Made by a program: the position numbers and the translations under genes
Notes under the pieces: generated by a model
Told to the model about the DNA's origin: nothing
The model's input: only the letters and a program-made list of their open reading frames with translations
Database searches by the model: none
Shown here: one piece after another, positions 42,686-50,915 of the stretch
Numbering within the stretch: position 1 is the stretch's first letter
Layout: the number at the start of each line of letters is the position of its first letter
Source: Bradyrhizobium diversitatis
Lineage (GTDB): Bacteria > Pseudomonadota > Alphaproteobacteria > Rhizobiales > Xanthobacteraceae
Direction: 5' to 3'
Assembly: GCF_016031635.1 (NCBI RefSeq)
Contig: NZ_JACEGD010000025.1
Location: 1 to 64,000, forward strand
Length of the DNA stretch: 64,000 bases

Positions 42686-44194
42686 CTAAGTCCCCTTCGG
42701 CCGCACGATGGCCCAGCCGATGCGCAGCAGCTGCTGGCGGCCGGTCACCAGCCATTCGAAGGCGCGCGGGACTTCCGGCACGATGCCGGGGAAGCGCTTG
42801 AGGATGTCCGGCGGCGGGGTGCCGGCGGTATCGGACGCGCGCCAGACCACGACGCCGCCTGTCTCGCTGAATTTTGCCTGATCCATCCACGGCGTGCGCG
42901 CAGGAACGGCATCGATGAACAGATGCGGCCGGCCGGAATGCAGCGCGATCAGGCTGGCGAGTTGCGTCTCGCCGGCGACGGCACGCAGGCGATGGTTGGT
43001 GCGACGGGCAAAGCTCTCGTCGAAGAAGTCCGAGATCGCGCGCGCCGGCATCGAGGTCGCAATTTCGTTGGCGCCGGTCCAGGGCAGGAACAGGACGGCG
43101 AGCACCACGCCGGCCGCGGGCGCAATGATGGCAGCAGCCCATACCATGCGCAGCATCCGCGTGCGGCGCATCGCGATGAGATCGCCGGCCGCAACGACCA
43201 CGGCGAGCCCGGGCATGACCAGCACGACACCGGCGCCGCCGACGACGGAGTCGAGCCCGAGCAGGCCGGAAATCAGCACCGCGCCGAGCGGCGGAGCCAG
43301 CGCGAAGAAATACACGAAGTTGCGCGCGAGTGGCTCGACCGTCGGGCGGTAGATGATCGGCGGTTCCTCGCCCTTGCCGTCGAACAGCCCGGTGTTGAGG
43401 AAGGTCAGCGCCGGGATCGCGGCAGCCCCGAGCACGAGTCCGCCGAACAGCCAGGCCGCGTGCAGCGCGCGGGCGTTGAGCTCGGCGACTTGCGGCAAGG
43501 CCGGCATTGTCAACGTCTCGGCCCGCACCAGCCACACCGCATAGGGCAGCGCCAGCACGGCGACGACGATCAGTGCAAAGAGCGGATCGAGCCCGCGCAG
43601 CGTCCGCCGGCCGCCGGCGGTCGAGACCGCGAAGACGACGATCAGCAGGAGGAGAAAGATCGCCGCCGGTGTCGTCAGCAGCAGGAGGCCCGCTTCGATC
43701 GACCAGGCGAACCAGGCATTGCCGCGACGCTGGCCGATGATCTGCCAGGAATGCAGCAGCAAGAGCGCCCAGAGCGGCCGCGCCAGCACCAGGGGGCCGA
43801 AGTCGAGCGTAGGCGAGGAGAAGGCCAGCACTGTCATCGTCAGCAGCACGGCGAGCACCGCCTGCTGCGAGCCGACCACGGCACGGGAGAGATGGTAGAG
43901 CGCGATGAAGGTCGCGATCTCGCAGAGCTGGGCGAGGACATAGACGCCCAGCATGTGCCCGCCGGCGGCACGATAGGCGATGTCGGCGAGCCAGACCGGC
44001 AGCGGCGGGCCGAGATCGGTGCCGACCTGGTATTCCCTCCCGAAGGCCAGCAGCGTCGCGAGGTTGCCGGGCGGGCTGCGGTAGAACACCAGCGCCACGA
44101 ACAGCCACATCAAAGCCTGGAGCAGCACGGCAATCCACACGATCAGCCGCGGCCGGGCGCGAATGAGCTCGATGACCAGGGAGGTAAACCGCAT
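42686..44194 (-). CDS. Polytopic membrane protein, GT39-like glycosyltransferase
   Basis: The 502-residue protein has about 10-11 hydrophobic segments followed by a hydrophilic C-terminal domain (from about 400). The first loop has F-G-R-E-Y-Q-V-G-T-D-L-G-P-P-L-P-V-W-L, reminiscent of the acidic first-loop motif of the ArnT/PMT family of dolichyl/undecaprenyl-phosphate-sugar transferases. It is probably an inner-membrane glycosyltransferase acting on the periplasmic face, but the exact reaction is unknown and some of the motif is degenerate. A family B repeat stands just after its stop. Confidence 0.68.
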   Translation of the reverse strand: MRFTSLVIELIRARPRLIVWIAVLLQALMWLFVALVFYRSPPGNLATLLAFGREYQVGTDLGPPLPVWLADIAYRAAGGHMLGVYVLAQLCEIATFIALYHLSRAVVGSQQAVLAVLLTMTVLAFSSPTLDFGPLVLARPLWALLLLHSWQIIGQRRGNAWFAWSIEAGLLLLTTPAAIFLLLLIVVFAVSTAGGRRTLRGLDPLFALIVVAVLALPYAVWLVRAETLTMPALPQVAELNARALHAAWLFGGLVLGAAAIPALTFLNTGLFDGKGEEPPIIYRPTVEPLARNFVYFFALAPPLGAVLISGLLGLDSVVGGAGVVLVMPGLAVVVAAGDLIAMRRTRMLRMVWAAAIIAPAAGVVLAVLFLPWTGANEIATSMPARAISDFFDESFARRTNHRLRAVAGETQLASLIALHSGRPHLFIDAVPARTPWMDQAKFSETGGVVVWRASDTAGTPPPDILKRFPGIVPEVPRAFEWLVTGRQQLLRIGWAIVRPKGT

Positions 44195-44340
44195 GCAACG
44201 TCCGAATGATGCAGCCAGTCCAGCCGGCCCTATTCGCTCACGAACACTTTGATAAGGGGCACCGCGCGTCGTGGCAACTTCGGTCTGCCCCCTCTCCCCG
44301 TTCTTACAGGCTGAGGCACAAGCACACCTGAGCTATCGGT

Positions 44341-44403
44341 CGTCATGCCCGGGCTTGGGACGGTGTGTAAGGCGTGGATGGCGGGTCAAGCCCGGCCATG
44401 ACG
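44341..44403. repeat. Palindromic repeat, family C, copy 2
   Basis: CGTCATGCCCGGGCTTGGGA opens and GGTCAAGCCCGGCCATGACG closes the element; the inner GGCGTGGATGGC is part of the arm as in the copy at 29554-29639, but the centre is shorter. Confidence 0.75.
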
Positions 44404-44426
44404 GATGGTAGAGCTGTGGGGTCGAT

Positions 44427-45299
44427 TCAGAGATTTGCCGAGACGTCGATCTCGACGGCCGCGTCCACTTGCACCTCGACTGCTGTCGCCGCGAACAGAT
44501 CCTGCACCGGCTCGACCGTCCATGGCATATGCTTGGCGCGGGCGGCGACGACGGGGGCGAAGAAGCTGCGGTGGTGGATGGTGGGACCCAGCCGGTCGAG
44601 CGCCTCGAGGTGCTCGGGGACGGCATAGCCCTTGTGCTGCTCGAAGCCGTAGCCGGGGCAATCCTGCGCCAGCGCACACATCAGCCGGTCGCGCGTCACC
44701 TTGGCGACGATGGATGCCGCAGCGATCGACAGCACGATACCGTCGCCGCCGATCACGGCCTCGCAATCGCATTCGGTGTCGAGCCGATCGCGGCCGTCGA
44801 CGAAGACATGCCTGGGCGTCTCGGGCAGTGCCACCACGGCGCGCTTCAGCGCCCACAGCGAGGCACGCAGGATGTTGTCGCGGTCGATCCGCGAGGGCGA
44901 GGCGACGGCGACCGAGACCTGCGCGGTGGCGCAGATCTTGTCGAACAGCTTCTCGCGCTCCTCGGCAGTCAACCGTTTCGAATCATCGATGCCGCGCGGG
45001 ATGTGGTCGGGATCGAGAATCACAGCGGCCGCCACCACGGGGCCGGCGAGCGGGCCGCGGCCTGCCTCGTCGCAGCCGGCGACCGGCCAGACCCCGCGCT
45101 TGATCAGCGCGCGCTCGCGGCGGAAGCTGGGGGGAGCAATGGCAATGATGCCTTTATTGCCGGCAGGAACCTTCGAAGCCTTGACTGCAGATGTTTTGGC
45201 CGCAGGCGTCTCAGCCGGCTTGGCAGACGCAGCCTTCTTCGCAGCCGCCTTTGTTGGCGCGTCTTTGGCTGGGTTCTTGGCGGACGTGTCCCGAATCAT
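44427..45299 (-). CDS. rnhB: Ribonuclease HII with Ala/Lys-rich N-terminal tail
   Basis: The 290-residue enzyme cleaves RNA at ribonucleotides in DNA. The catalytic start is G-C-D-E-A-G-R-G-P-L-A-G-P with Asp77 and Glu78; a further acidic residue lies in V-F-V-D-G-R-D near 171 and A-A-A-S-I-V-A-K-V-T-R-D near 201 is typical of RnhB. A tail of about 48 residues (A-K-D-A-P-T-K-A-A-A-K-K-A-A-S-A-K) precedes the core and resembles the tail of PpdK. Start ATG at 45299 is the first that keeps this tail; the core itself would begin near residue 60. It follows a VOC gene on the same strand. Confidence 0.92.
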   Translation of the reverse strand: MIRDTSAKNPAKDAPTKAAAKKAASAKPAETPAAKTSAVKASKVPAGNKGIIAIAPPSFRRERALIKRGVWPVAGCDEAGRGPLAGPVVAAAVILDPDHIPRGIDDSKRLTAEEREKLFDKICATAQVSVAVASPSRIDRDNILRASLWALKRAVVALPETPRHVFVDGRDRLDTECDCEAVIGGDGIVLSIAAASIVAKVTRDRLMCALAQDCPGYGFEQHKGYAVPEHLEALDRLGPTIHHRSFFAPVVAARAKHMPWTVEPVQDLFAATAVEVQVDAAVEIDVSANL

Positions 45300-45371
45300 G
45301 GCCGGGATCGTGCGCAAGGGGCTTCGCCGGCGCAACCGGGAACCCAGGATATTCCCACTATTCAGGCCGTC

Positions 45372-45827
45372 CTAGTCCGCCAGATGCACCCGGCGGTCCT
45401 CGCCTACCTCGATACCAGGCGCGACCACGACCTCCCAAGCATGGCCGTCGGGGTCGGTGAAATAGCCGGAATAGCCGCCGTAGTCGGTCTCGTGCGCCGC
45501 CTTCAGCAAGCTGGCCCCCTTCCCGATAGCGAAGGCCAGCACCGCATCGACCTCCTCACGCGTCCGGCAGTTCCAGGCGAGCGTCATGCCGCGAAAAGTC
45601 GACGGCCTCGGCGCGTCCTGCAAGACCGCATCTGCCGCGAGCTGATCCCACGGATACAGGGCGAGCACCGGACCGCCGGTATCGTAGAAGGCGACGGCCT
45701 CGCCGGTTGCCTTCAGCCGGCGCGAGAAGCCGAGTGCATCGTAAAAGGCGATGCTGGCGCGGATGTCGCTCACGCCAAGCGTGACGACGGTGAGCCTCGG
45801 CACCGGAGCCGCCAATTCCTGACTCAT
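45372..45827 (-). CDS. VOC (glyoxalase/bleomycin-resistance) superfamily protein
   Basis: The 151-residue protein has the paired beta-alpha-beta-beta-beta pattern: L-T-V-V-T-L-G-V-S-D-I-R-A-S-I-A-F-Y-D-A-L-G-F near the N-terminus and G-Y-F-T-D-P-D-G-H-A-W-E-V-V-V-A-P near 125. Metal ligands would be the Glu in W-E-V and other acidic residues, but the first His of glyoxalase I is absent, so it is an uncharacterised VOC member. It lies 23 bases after the radical SAM gene and 72 before rnhB, on the same strand. The longer frame upstream runs into the radical SAM gene and is not coding. Confidence 0.8.
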   Translation of the reverse strand: MSQELAAPVPRLTVVTLGVSDIRASIAFYDALGFSRRLKATGEAVAFYDTGGPVLALYPWDQLAADAVLQDAPRPSTFRGMTLAWNCRTREEVDAVLAFAIGKGASLLKAAHETDYGGYSGYFTDPDGHAWEVVVAPGIEVGEDRRVHLAD

Positions 45828-45850
45828 GCCATGCCTCTTCCACCTTCCCG

Positions 45851-47014
45851 TCAGAACAGGCTGAGCTGATCGCCGTTCCGCTTCGGCCGCGCAAAGTGAT
45901 CCGTGGTCAGCTTGGAACGCCGCTTGTTGAGACCGAGCCTGTCGCAGGCGATCTCGAAGCGGCGGCCGATGGTCCAGGCCATCGGGCCGGTGCCCTTCAT
46001 CCGCTCGCCCCATTTGGCATCGTAGTCGCGCCCGCCGCGCATGTCGCGAATCAGGGTGAAGACGTGGCGATAGCGGTCCGGATAGTTCGCCATCAGCCAT
46101 TCGCGGAAGAGATCGCGAACCTCCAGCGGCAGCCGCAGCAACACATAGGAGGCTTCCTTGACGCCGGCATGGGCGGCGGCATCGAGGATGCGCTCGATCT
46201 CGGCATCATTCAGCGCGGGGATCACGGGCGCGACCATCACCGTGGTCGGAATGCCGGCATCAGAGAGCCGCTTCAGCGCCTCCAGCCGCTTCGGCGGCGT
46301 CGAGGCCCTCGGCTCCATGGTTCGCGCCAGCTTCGGATCGAGCGAGGTGACAGAAATGGCGACCTTGGCGAGATTGCGTTTGGCCATCCGCTGGAGAATG
46401 TCGATGTCGCGCACGACCAGCGCCGATTTGGTGACGATGCCGACAGGATGGCTGGCGCGTTCCAGCACCTCGAGGATTCCGCGCATGATCTTTCGCTCGC
46501 GCTCGATCGGCTGGTAGGGATCGGTGTTGGTGCCGATCGCGATCATCCTGGGTTCGTAGCCGGGGGCGGCAAGCTCCTTCTCGAGCAACGCCGGCGCCTC
46601 GGGCTTCACGAACAGCTTCGACTCGAAATCCAGCCCCGGCGAGAGGCCGAGATAGGCATGCGTCGGCCGCGCGAAGCAGTAGACGCAGCCGTGCTCGCAG
46701 CCGCGATAGGGATTGATCGAGCGGTCGAAGCCGATGTCTGGGGAATCGTTGCGGGTGATCACCTTGCGCGAGGTGTCGACACCGATACTGGTCTTGAACG
46801 GCGGTAGCTCTTCCAGGCTCTGCCAGCCGTCATCGAAAGCGACCCGGGCCTCGGCCTCGTAGCGGCCGCTGGCATTGGATTGCGCGCCCCGGCCTCGCCT
46901 TCGCGCGCGATCGATGGCGACGCCAAGCTCGGGGAAATCTGAAGGCGCACCCGCCGGCTCGGAGGGCGCCGTGACCGGCGGGTGCTTGAGAGCATGAGAG
47001 GATGCTGGACTCAT
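45851..47014 (-). CDS. PA0069 family radical SAM protein
   Basis: The 387-residue protein has the radical SAM cluster motif C-E-H-G-C-V-Y-C with Cys106, Cys110 and Cys113, after S-I-N-P-Y-R-G. It resembles the PA0069 / SplB-like (COG1533) family, which is linked by some to DNA photoproduct repair but is unproven here. The region I-A-I-G-T-N-T-D-P-Y-Q-P-I-E is also typical. ATG at 47014 (M-S-P-A-S-S) is chosen, because a GTG at 47035 would place the start almost on top of the SOS-like box (47038-47052). Its neighbours are a VOC gene and rnhB, co-oriented. Confidence 0.86.
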   Translation of the reverse strand: MSPASSHALKHPPVTAPSEPAGAPSDFPELGVAIDRARRRGRGAQSNASGRYEAEARVAFDDGWQSLEELPPFKTSIGVDTSRKVITRNDSPDIGFDRSINPYRGCEHGCVYCFARPTHAYLGLSPGLDFESKLFVKPEAPALLEKELAAPGYEPRMIAIGTNTDPYQPIERERKIMRGILEVLERASHPVGIVTKSALVVRDIDILQRMAKRNLAKVAISVTSLDPKLARTMEPRASTPPKRLEALKRLSDAGIPTTVMVAPVIPALNDAEIERILDAAAHAGVKEASYVLLRLPLEVRDLFREWLMANYPDRYRHVFTLIRDMRGGRDYDAKWGERMKGTGPMAWTIGRRFEIACDRLGLNKRRSKLTTDHFARPKRNGDQLSLF

Positions 47015-47037
47015 GCAACCAAGATAGCACGGCACGG

Positions 47038-47052
47038 GAACAAATCAAGAAC
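47038..47052. promoter_or_regulatory. LexA (SOS) box match, GAAC-N7-GAAC
   Basis: GAACAAATCAAGAAC is a perfect match to the direct-repeat SOS box of Alphaproteobacteria (GTTC-N7-GTTC on the opposite strand), with an A-rich spacer and flank. It is 23 bases upstream of the radical SAM ATG on the minus strand and 172 bases before the phosphoketolase ATG. Regulation of the radical SAM gene is the more likely. Confidence 0.6.
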
Positions 47053-47224
47053 ACAAACAAAAAACGTGAAAACAACCCCATGCACAGTAGAGCTGCCCAA
47101 ACTTCGCGCGCCCGCCTTTGACCTCACGCAACACGGCCGTCACGACGATCCCCTTTCATGCCCGACGGATCGATCGCCCCGGAACCGGGTTGGTGACGAT
47201 CGGGAAGTGAAGGTCGGCAGGAAC

Positions 47225-49639
47225 ATGACAATCCAACAAAAAACGGCCGAAGCGAGCAGCGACCTCGATCTGCTCGATCGCTATTGGCGCGCCGCCAACT
47301 ACCTCTCGGTCGGGCAAATCTACCTGCTCGACAATCCGTTGCTGCGCGAGCCGTTGCGGCCCGAGCACATCAAGCCGCGTTTGCTCGGCCATTGGGGCAC
47401 CACGCCCGGCCTGAACTTCATCTATGCCCATCTCAATCGCGTGATCCGCGCCCTGGACCTCAGCATCATCTATGTTTGCGGGCCCGGCCACGGCGGCCCC
47501 GGCATGGTCGCCAACACCTATCTCGAAGGCAGCTACAGCGAGATCTATCCCGACATCGCGCGCGATGCGGACGGATTGCGCAAGCTGTTCAGGCAGTTCT
47601 CCTTCCCCGGGGGCATTCCGAGCCACGCGGCGCCGGAAACGCCGGGCTCGATCCATGAAGGCGGTGAGCTAGGCTACGCGCTGGTGCACGCCTATGGCGC
47701 GGCATTCGACAATCCTGATCTGATCGTCGCCTGCGTGGTCGGCGACGGCGAGGCCGAGACCGGCCCTCTCGCCGCGTCCTGGCACTCGAACAAGTTCCTG
47801 AACCCGGCTCATGACGGCGCCGTGCTGCCGATCCTGCATCTCAACGGCTACAAGATCGCAAATCCCACCGTGCTCGGACGGATGGGAAATGCGGAGATCC
47901 GCGATCTGTTCCGTGGGTTCGGCCACGAGCCGCTGTTCGTCACCGGCGATGATCCCAAATTGATGCACCGTGCCATGGCGGATGCGCTCGATGTCGCACT
48001 CGCCAGCATCCGCTCGATCCAGCTGCACGCCCGCGACGGGCGGACAAGCGTCGAGCGGCCGCGCTGGCCGATGATCGTGCTGCGCAGCCCGAAGGGCTGG
48101 ACCGGCCCGAAGGAAGTCGACGGCAAGAAGGTCGAGGGCTTTTGGCGCGCGCATCAGGTCCCCGTCGCCGGCTGCCGCGAAAATCCGGCACATCTGAAGG
48201 TGCTCGAAGACTGGATGCGCAGCTACGAGCCGGAAAAACTGTTCGACGCGAACGGCGCGCTCGCTCCCGAGCTTCAGGCGCTCGCACCTGAAGGTGTCAG
48301 GCGCATGGGCGCCAATCCTCACGCCAATGGTGGCCTGTTGAAGAAGGAGCTGAAGCTGCCCGACTTCCGCAGCTTCGCAGTCGAGGTGCCGCAGCCGGGC
48401 GGCACCGTCGCCGAAGCGACGCGCGAACTCGGCAAATTCCTGCGCGACGTCATCCGTCTCAACGCACAACAGCGCAATTTCCGCATCATGGGGCCCGACG
48501 AGACCGCGTCGAACCGGCTAGATGCCGTGTTCGAGGCCACCGAGCGCGTCTGGATGGAGCCGATCGAGCCTTACGACGTGCATCTCGCGCAGGACGGCCG
48601 CGTGATGGAGGTGTTGAGCGAACATCTCTGCCAGGGCTGGCTCGAAGGTTATCTGCTCACGGGACGGCACGGCTTCTTCTCCTGCTACGAGGCCTTCATC
48701 CACATCGTGGATTCCATGTTCAACCAGCATGCCAAATGGCTGAAGGTCACGCGCGACCTGCCGTGGCGGCGCCCGATCGCCTCGCTCAACTATCTCCTGA
48801 CCTCGCATGTCTGGCGCCAGGACCATAACGGCTTCAGCCATCAGGACCCCGGATTCGTCGACCTCGTTGCCAACAAGAAGGCCGACATCGTCCGCATCTA
48901 TTTCCCGCCGGATGCCAACACGCTGCTCTGGATCGCCGATCACTGCCTGCGCACCTACAACCGCATCAACGTCATCGTCGCCGGCAAGCAGCCGGCGCCG
49001 CAATGGCTCTCGATGCAGGACGCGACGACGCATTGCGCTGCCGGCATCGGCATCTGGACCTGGGCCGGAACGGAGGACGGAAAGGGCGAGCCCGACGTGG
49101 TGATGGCCTGCGCCGGCGACGTGCCGACGCTGGAGACGCTCGCCGCCGTCGACCTCTTGCGCAAGGCGTTGCCCGACCTGAAGATCCGCGTCGTCAACGT
49201 CGTCGACCTCATGACGCTGCAACCCAGGGATCAGCACCCGCACGGCCTCTCCGGCCGCGACTTCGACGGCCTGTTCACCTCGGACAAGCCGGTGATCTTC
49301 GCCTATCACGGCTACCCCTATCTCATTCACCGGCTGACCTATAACCGCACCAACCATGCCGGCATGCATGTGCGCGGCTTTGCCGAGGAAGGCACCACGA
49401 CGACGCCGTTCGATATGGTCGTGCTCAACGGGCTCGACCGCTATCATCTCGCGATCGAGGCGATCGAACGCGTGCCGGGTCTGGCGACCAAGGCCGCGCA
49501 TGTGAAGCAGCAGTTCCGCGACAAATTGATCGAGCACTCCCGCTATGTCCGCGAGCATGGCGAGGACATGCCGGAGATCCGCGACTGGGTCTGGCCGAAC
49601 AGCGCCGGCGGCGACACGCCGGCCGAAGCCGGTGACTAG
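47225..49639 (+). CDS. xfp: Phosphoketolase
   Basis: The 804-residue thiamine diphosphate enzyme splits xylulose 5-phosphate or fructose 6-phosphate with phosphate into acetyl phosphate and a triose or tetrose phosphate. Its length is usual for the family. Motifs include L-G-H-W-G-T-T-P-G-L-N near residue 58, G-P-G-H-G-G-P-G-M-V-A-N near 82, S-Y-S-E-I-Y-P, V-G-D-G-E-A-E-T-G-P-L-A near 173, and H-N-G-F-S-H-Q-D-P-G near 535. Start ATG at 47225 (M-T-I-Q-Q-K-T) follows CAGGAAC. The longer frame upstream overlaps the control region. It is the first of four co-oriented genes; the next begins two bases after its stop. Confidence 0.95.
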   Translation: MTIQQKTAEASSDLDLLDRYWRAANYLSVGQIYLLDNPLLREPLRPEHIKPRLLGHWGTTPGLNFIYAHLNRVIRALDLSIIYVCGPGHGGPGMVANTYLEGSYSEIYPDIARDADGLRKLFRQFSFPGGIPSHAAPETPGSIHEGGELGYALVHAYGAAFDNPDLIVACVVGDGEAETGPLAASWHSNKFLNPAHDGAVLPILHLNGYKIANPTVLGRMGNAEIRDLFRGFGHEPLFVTGDDPKLMHRAMADALDVALASIRSIQLHARDGRTSVERPRWPMIVLRSPKGWTGPKEVDGKKVEGFWRAHQVPVAGCRENPAHLKVLEDWMRSYEPEKLFDANGALAPELQALAPEGVRRMGANPHANGGLLKKELKLPDFRSFAVEVPQPGGTVAEATRELGKFLRDVIRLNAQQRNFRIMGPDETASNRLDAVFEATERVWMEPIEPYDVHLAQDGRVMEVLSEHLCQGWLEGYLLTGRHGFFSCYEAFIHIVDSMFNQHAKWLKVTRDLPWRRPIASLNYLLTSHVWRQDHNGFSHQDPGFVDLVANKKADIVRIYFPPDANTLLWIADHCLRTYNRINVIVAGKQPAPQWLSMQDATTHCAAGIGIWTWAGTEDGKGEPDVVMACAGDVPTLETLAAVDLLRKALPDLKIRVVNVVDLMTLQPRDQHPHGLSGRDFDGLFTSDKPVIFAYHGYPYLIHRLTYNRTNHAGMHVRGFAEEGTTTTPFDMVVLNGLDRYHLAIEAIERVPGLATKAAHVKQQFRDKLIEHSRYVREHGEDMPEIRDWVWPNSAGGDTPAEAGD

Positions 49640-49641
49640 CC

Positions 49642-50832
49642 ATGCCGGACACGATCCTCGTCCTCAACTCGGGATCGTCGAGCATCAAGTTCGGCCTGTT
49701 CGATGTCTCGGCGGCTGAGCCCTCCCTGCTCTGCAAGGGCCTGCTCGACGAGCACGAGGCAAAACCCCGGCTCGTGGTGAAGGGCACCGCGGGCGAAGAC
49801 CTGTTCGAGACACGACGGGACGCGCCGGACGCCGATGGCGGCCATCTGTTCGCCGACGTGCTCGGCTTCATCGAGGACCGGTTCGGCGAACGCAGCCTGC
49901 GCGCCGTCGGACACCGCATCGTTCACGGCGGGCCGGATTATTCCGGCCCGGTCGCGCTGACGGACGACATCACCGCGAAGCTGGAGGCATTGACGCCATT
50001 GGCGCCGTTGCACCAGCCGCGCTGCCTTGCGCCGGTTCGCACGTTCGCGGCGATCCGGCCCGGGCTGGCGCAGATCGCGTGCTTCGACACCGCCTTCCAC
50101 CACGGCCTCATGCCGCCTGCGAGCCGCTTCGCCATTCCCAGGCGATTCGAGGCGCGTGGCGTCCGGCGCTACGGCTTTCATGGCCTGTCTTTCGAATATG
50201 TCGCGGGACGCCTGGCCGAGATCGCGCCGGAGCTCGCGACCAGACGGACCGTCATCGCGCATCTCGGCAACGGCGCCAGCCTCTGCGCATTGCGCGATGG
50301 CTGCAGCATCGACACCACGATGGGGCTGACGCCGCTCGACGGCCTCGTGATGGGCACGCGCTGCGGCACGATCGATCCCGGCGTGCTGCTCTATCTGCAG
50401 CAGCACGAGAACATGTCGGTCGACGAGGTCCAGCACCTGCTCTATCACGAGTCCGGCCTCTTCGGCGTCTCCGGCACCTCCGCGGACATGCGCACGCTGC
50501 TGGCGAGCGGCGAGGTTGCGGCGCGAGAGGCGGTTGATCTCTTCAGCTTCCGTGCGGCGCAGGCTGTCGCAATGATGGCGACCACGCTCGGCGGCCTGGA
50601 CTGCCTGGTCTTCACCGGCGGCATCGGCGAGCACGCCAAGGAGATCCGCGCCGCGATCGGCGAGCGGCTCGCCTGGATGGGCGTACGCATCGATGCCGCC
50701 AGCAACGACGCGGCGCGCGGGCGCATCAACGGCCCCGACGGCACCGTCGATGTCTTCGTCATCCCGACCGATGAAGAGATGACGATCGCGCGCCATTGCG
50801 CGGCTTTGATCCGTGGACGCCACGTCACGTGA
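49642..50832 (+). CDS. ackA: Acetate kinase
   Basis: The 396-residue kinase makes ATP and acetate from ADP and acetyl phosphate, so it uses the phosphoketolase product directly. Motifs are N-S-G-S-S-S-I-K-F at 8-16, H-G-G-P-D-Y near 94, F-D-T-A-F-H near 150, R-Y-G-F-H-G-L-S near 175, H-L-G-N-G-A-S near 208, and F-T-G-G-I-G-E-H near 325. Only two bases separate it from xfp. Together they allow energy conservation from pentose or hexose phosphates without pyruvate dehydrogenase. After the stop there are 83 bases before the next gene. Confidence 0.95.
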   Translation: MPDTILVLNSGSSSIKFGLFDVSAAEPSLLCKGLLDEHEAKPRLVVKGTAGEDLFETRRDAPDADGGHLFADVLGFIEDRFGERSLRAVGHRIVHGGPDYSGPVALTDDITAKLEALTPLAPLHQPRCLAPVRTFAAIRPGLAQIACFDTAFHHGLMPPASRFAIPRRFEARGVRRYGFHGLSFEYVAGRLAEIAPELATRRTVIAHLGNGASLCALRDGCSIDTTMGLTPLDGLVMGTRCGTIDPGVLLYLQQHENMSVDEVQHLLYHESGLFGVSGTSADMRTLLASGEVAAREAVDLFSFRAAQAVAMMATTLGGLDCLVFTGGIGEHAKEIRAAIGERLAWMGVRIDAASNDAARGRINGPDGTVDVFVIPTDEEMTIARHCAALIRGRHVT

Positions 50833-50915
50833 CAATTTTATGAATGATCTGCCGCAATGCTGCCGCCGCGGTTTCGCGGCAAAGAGAGCGCATCAATCCT
50901 GGTTGCGGACAGATC

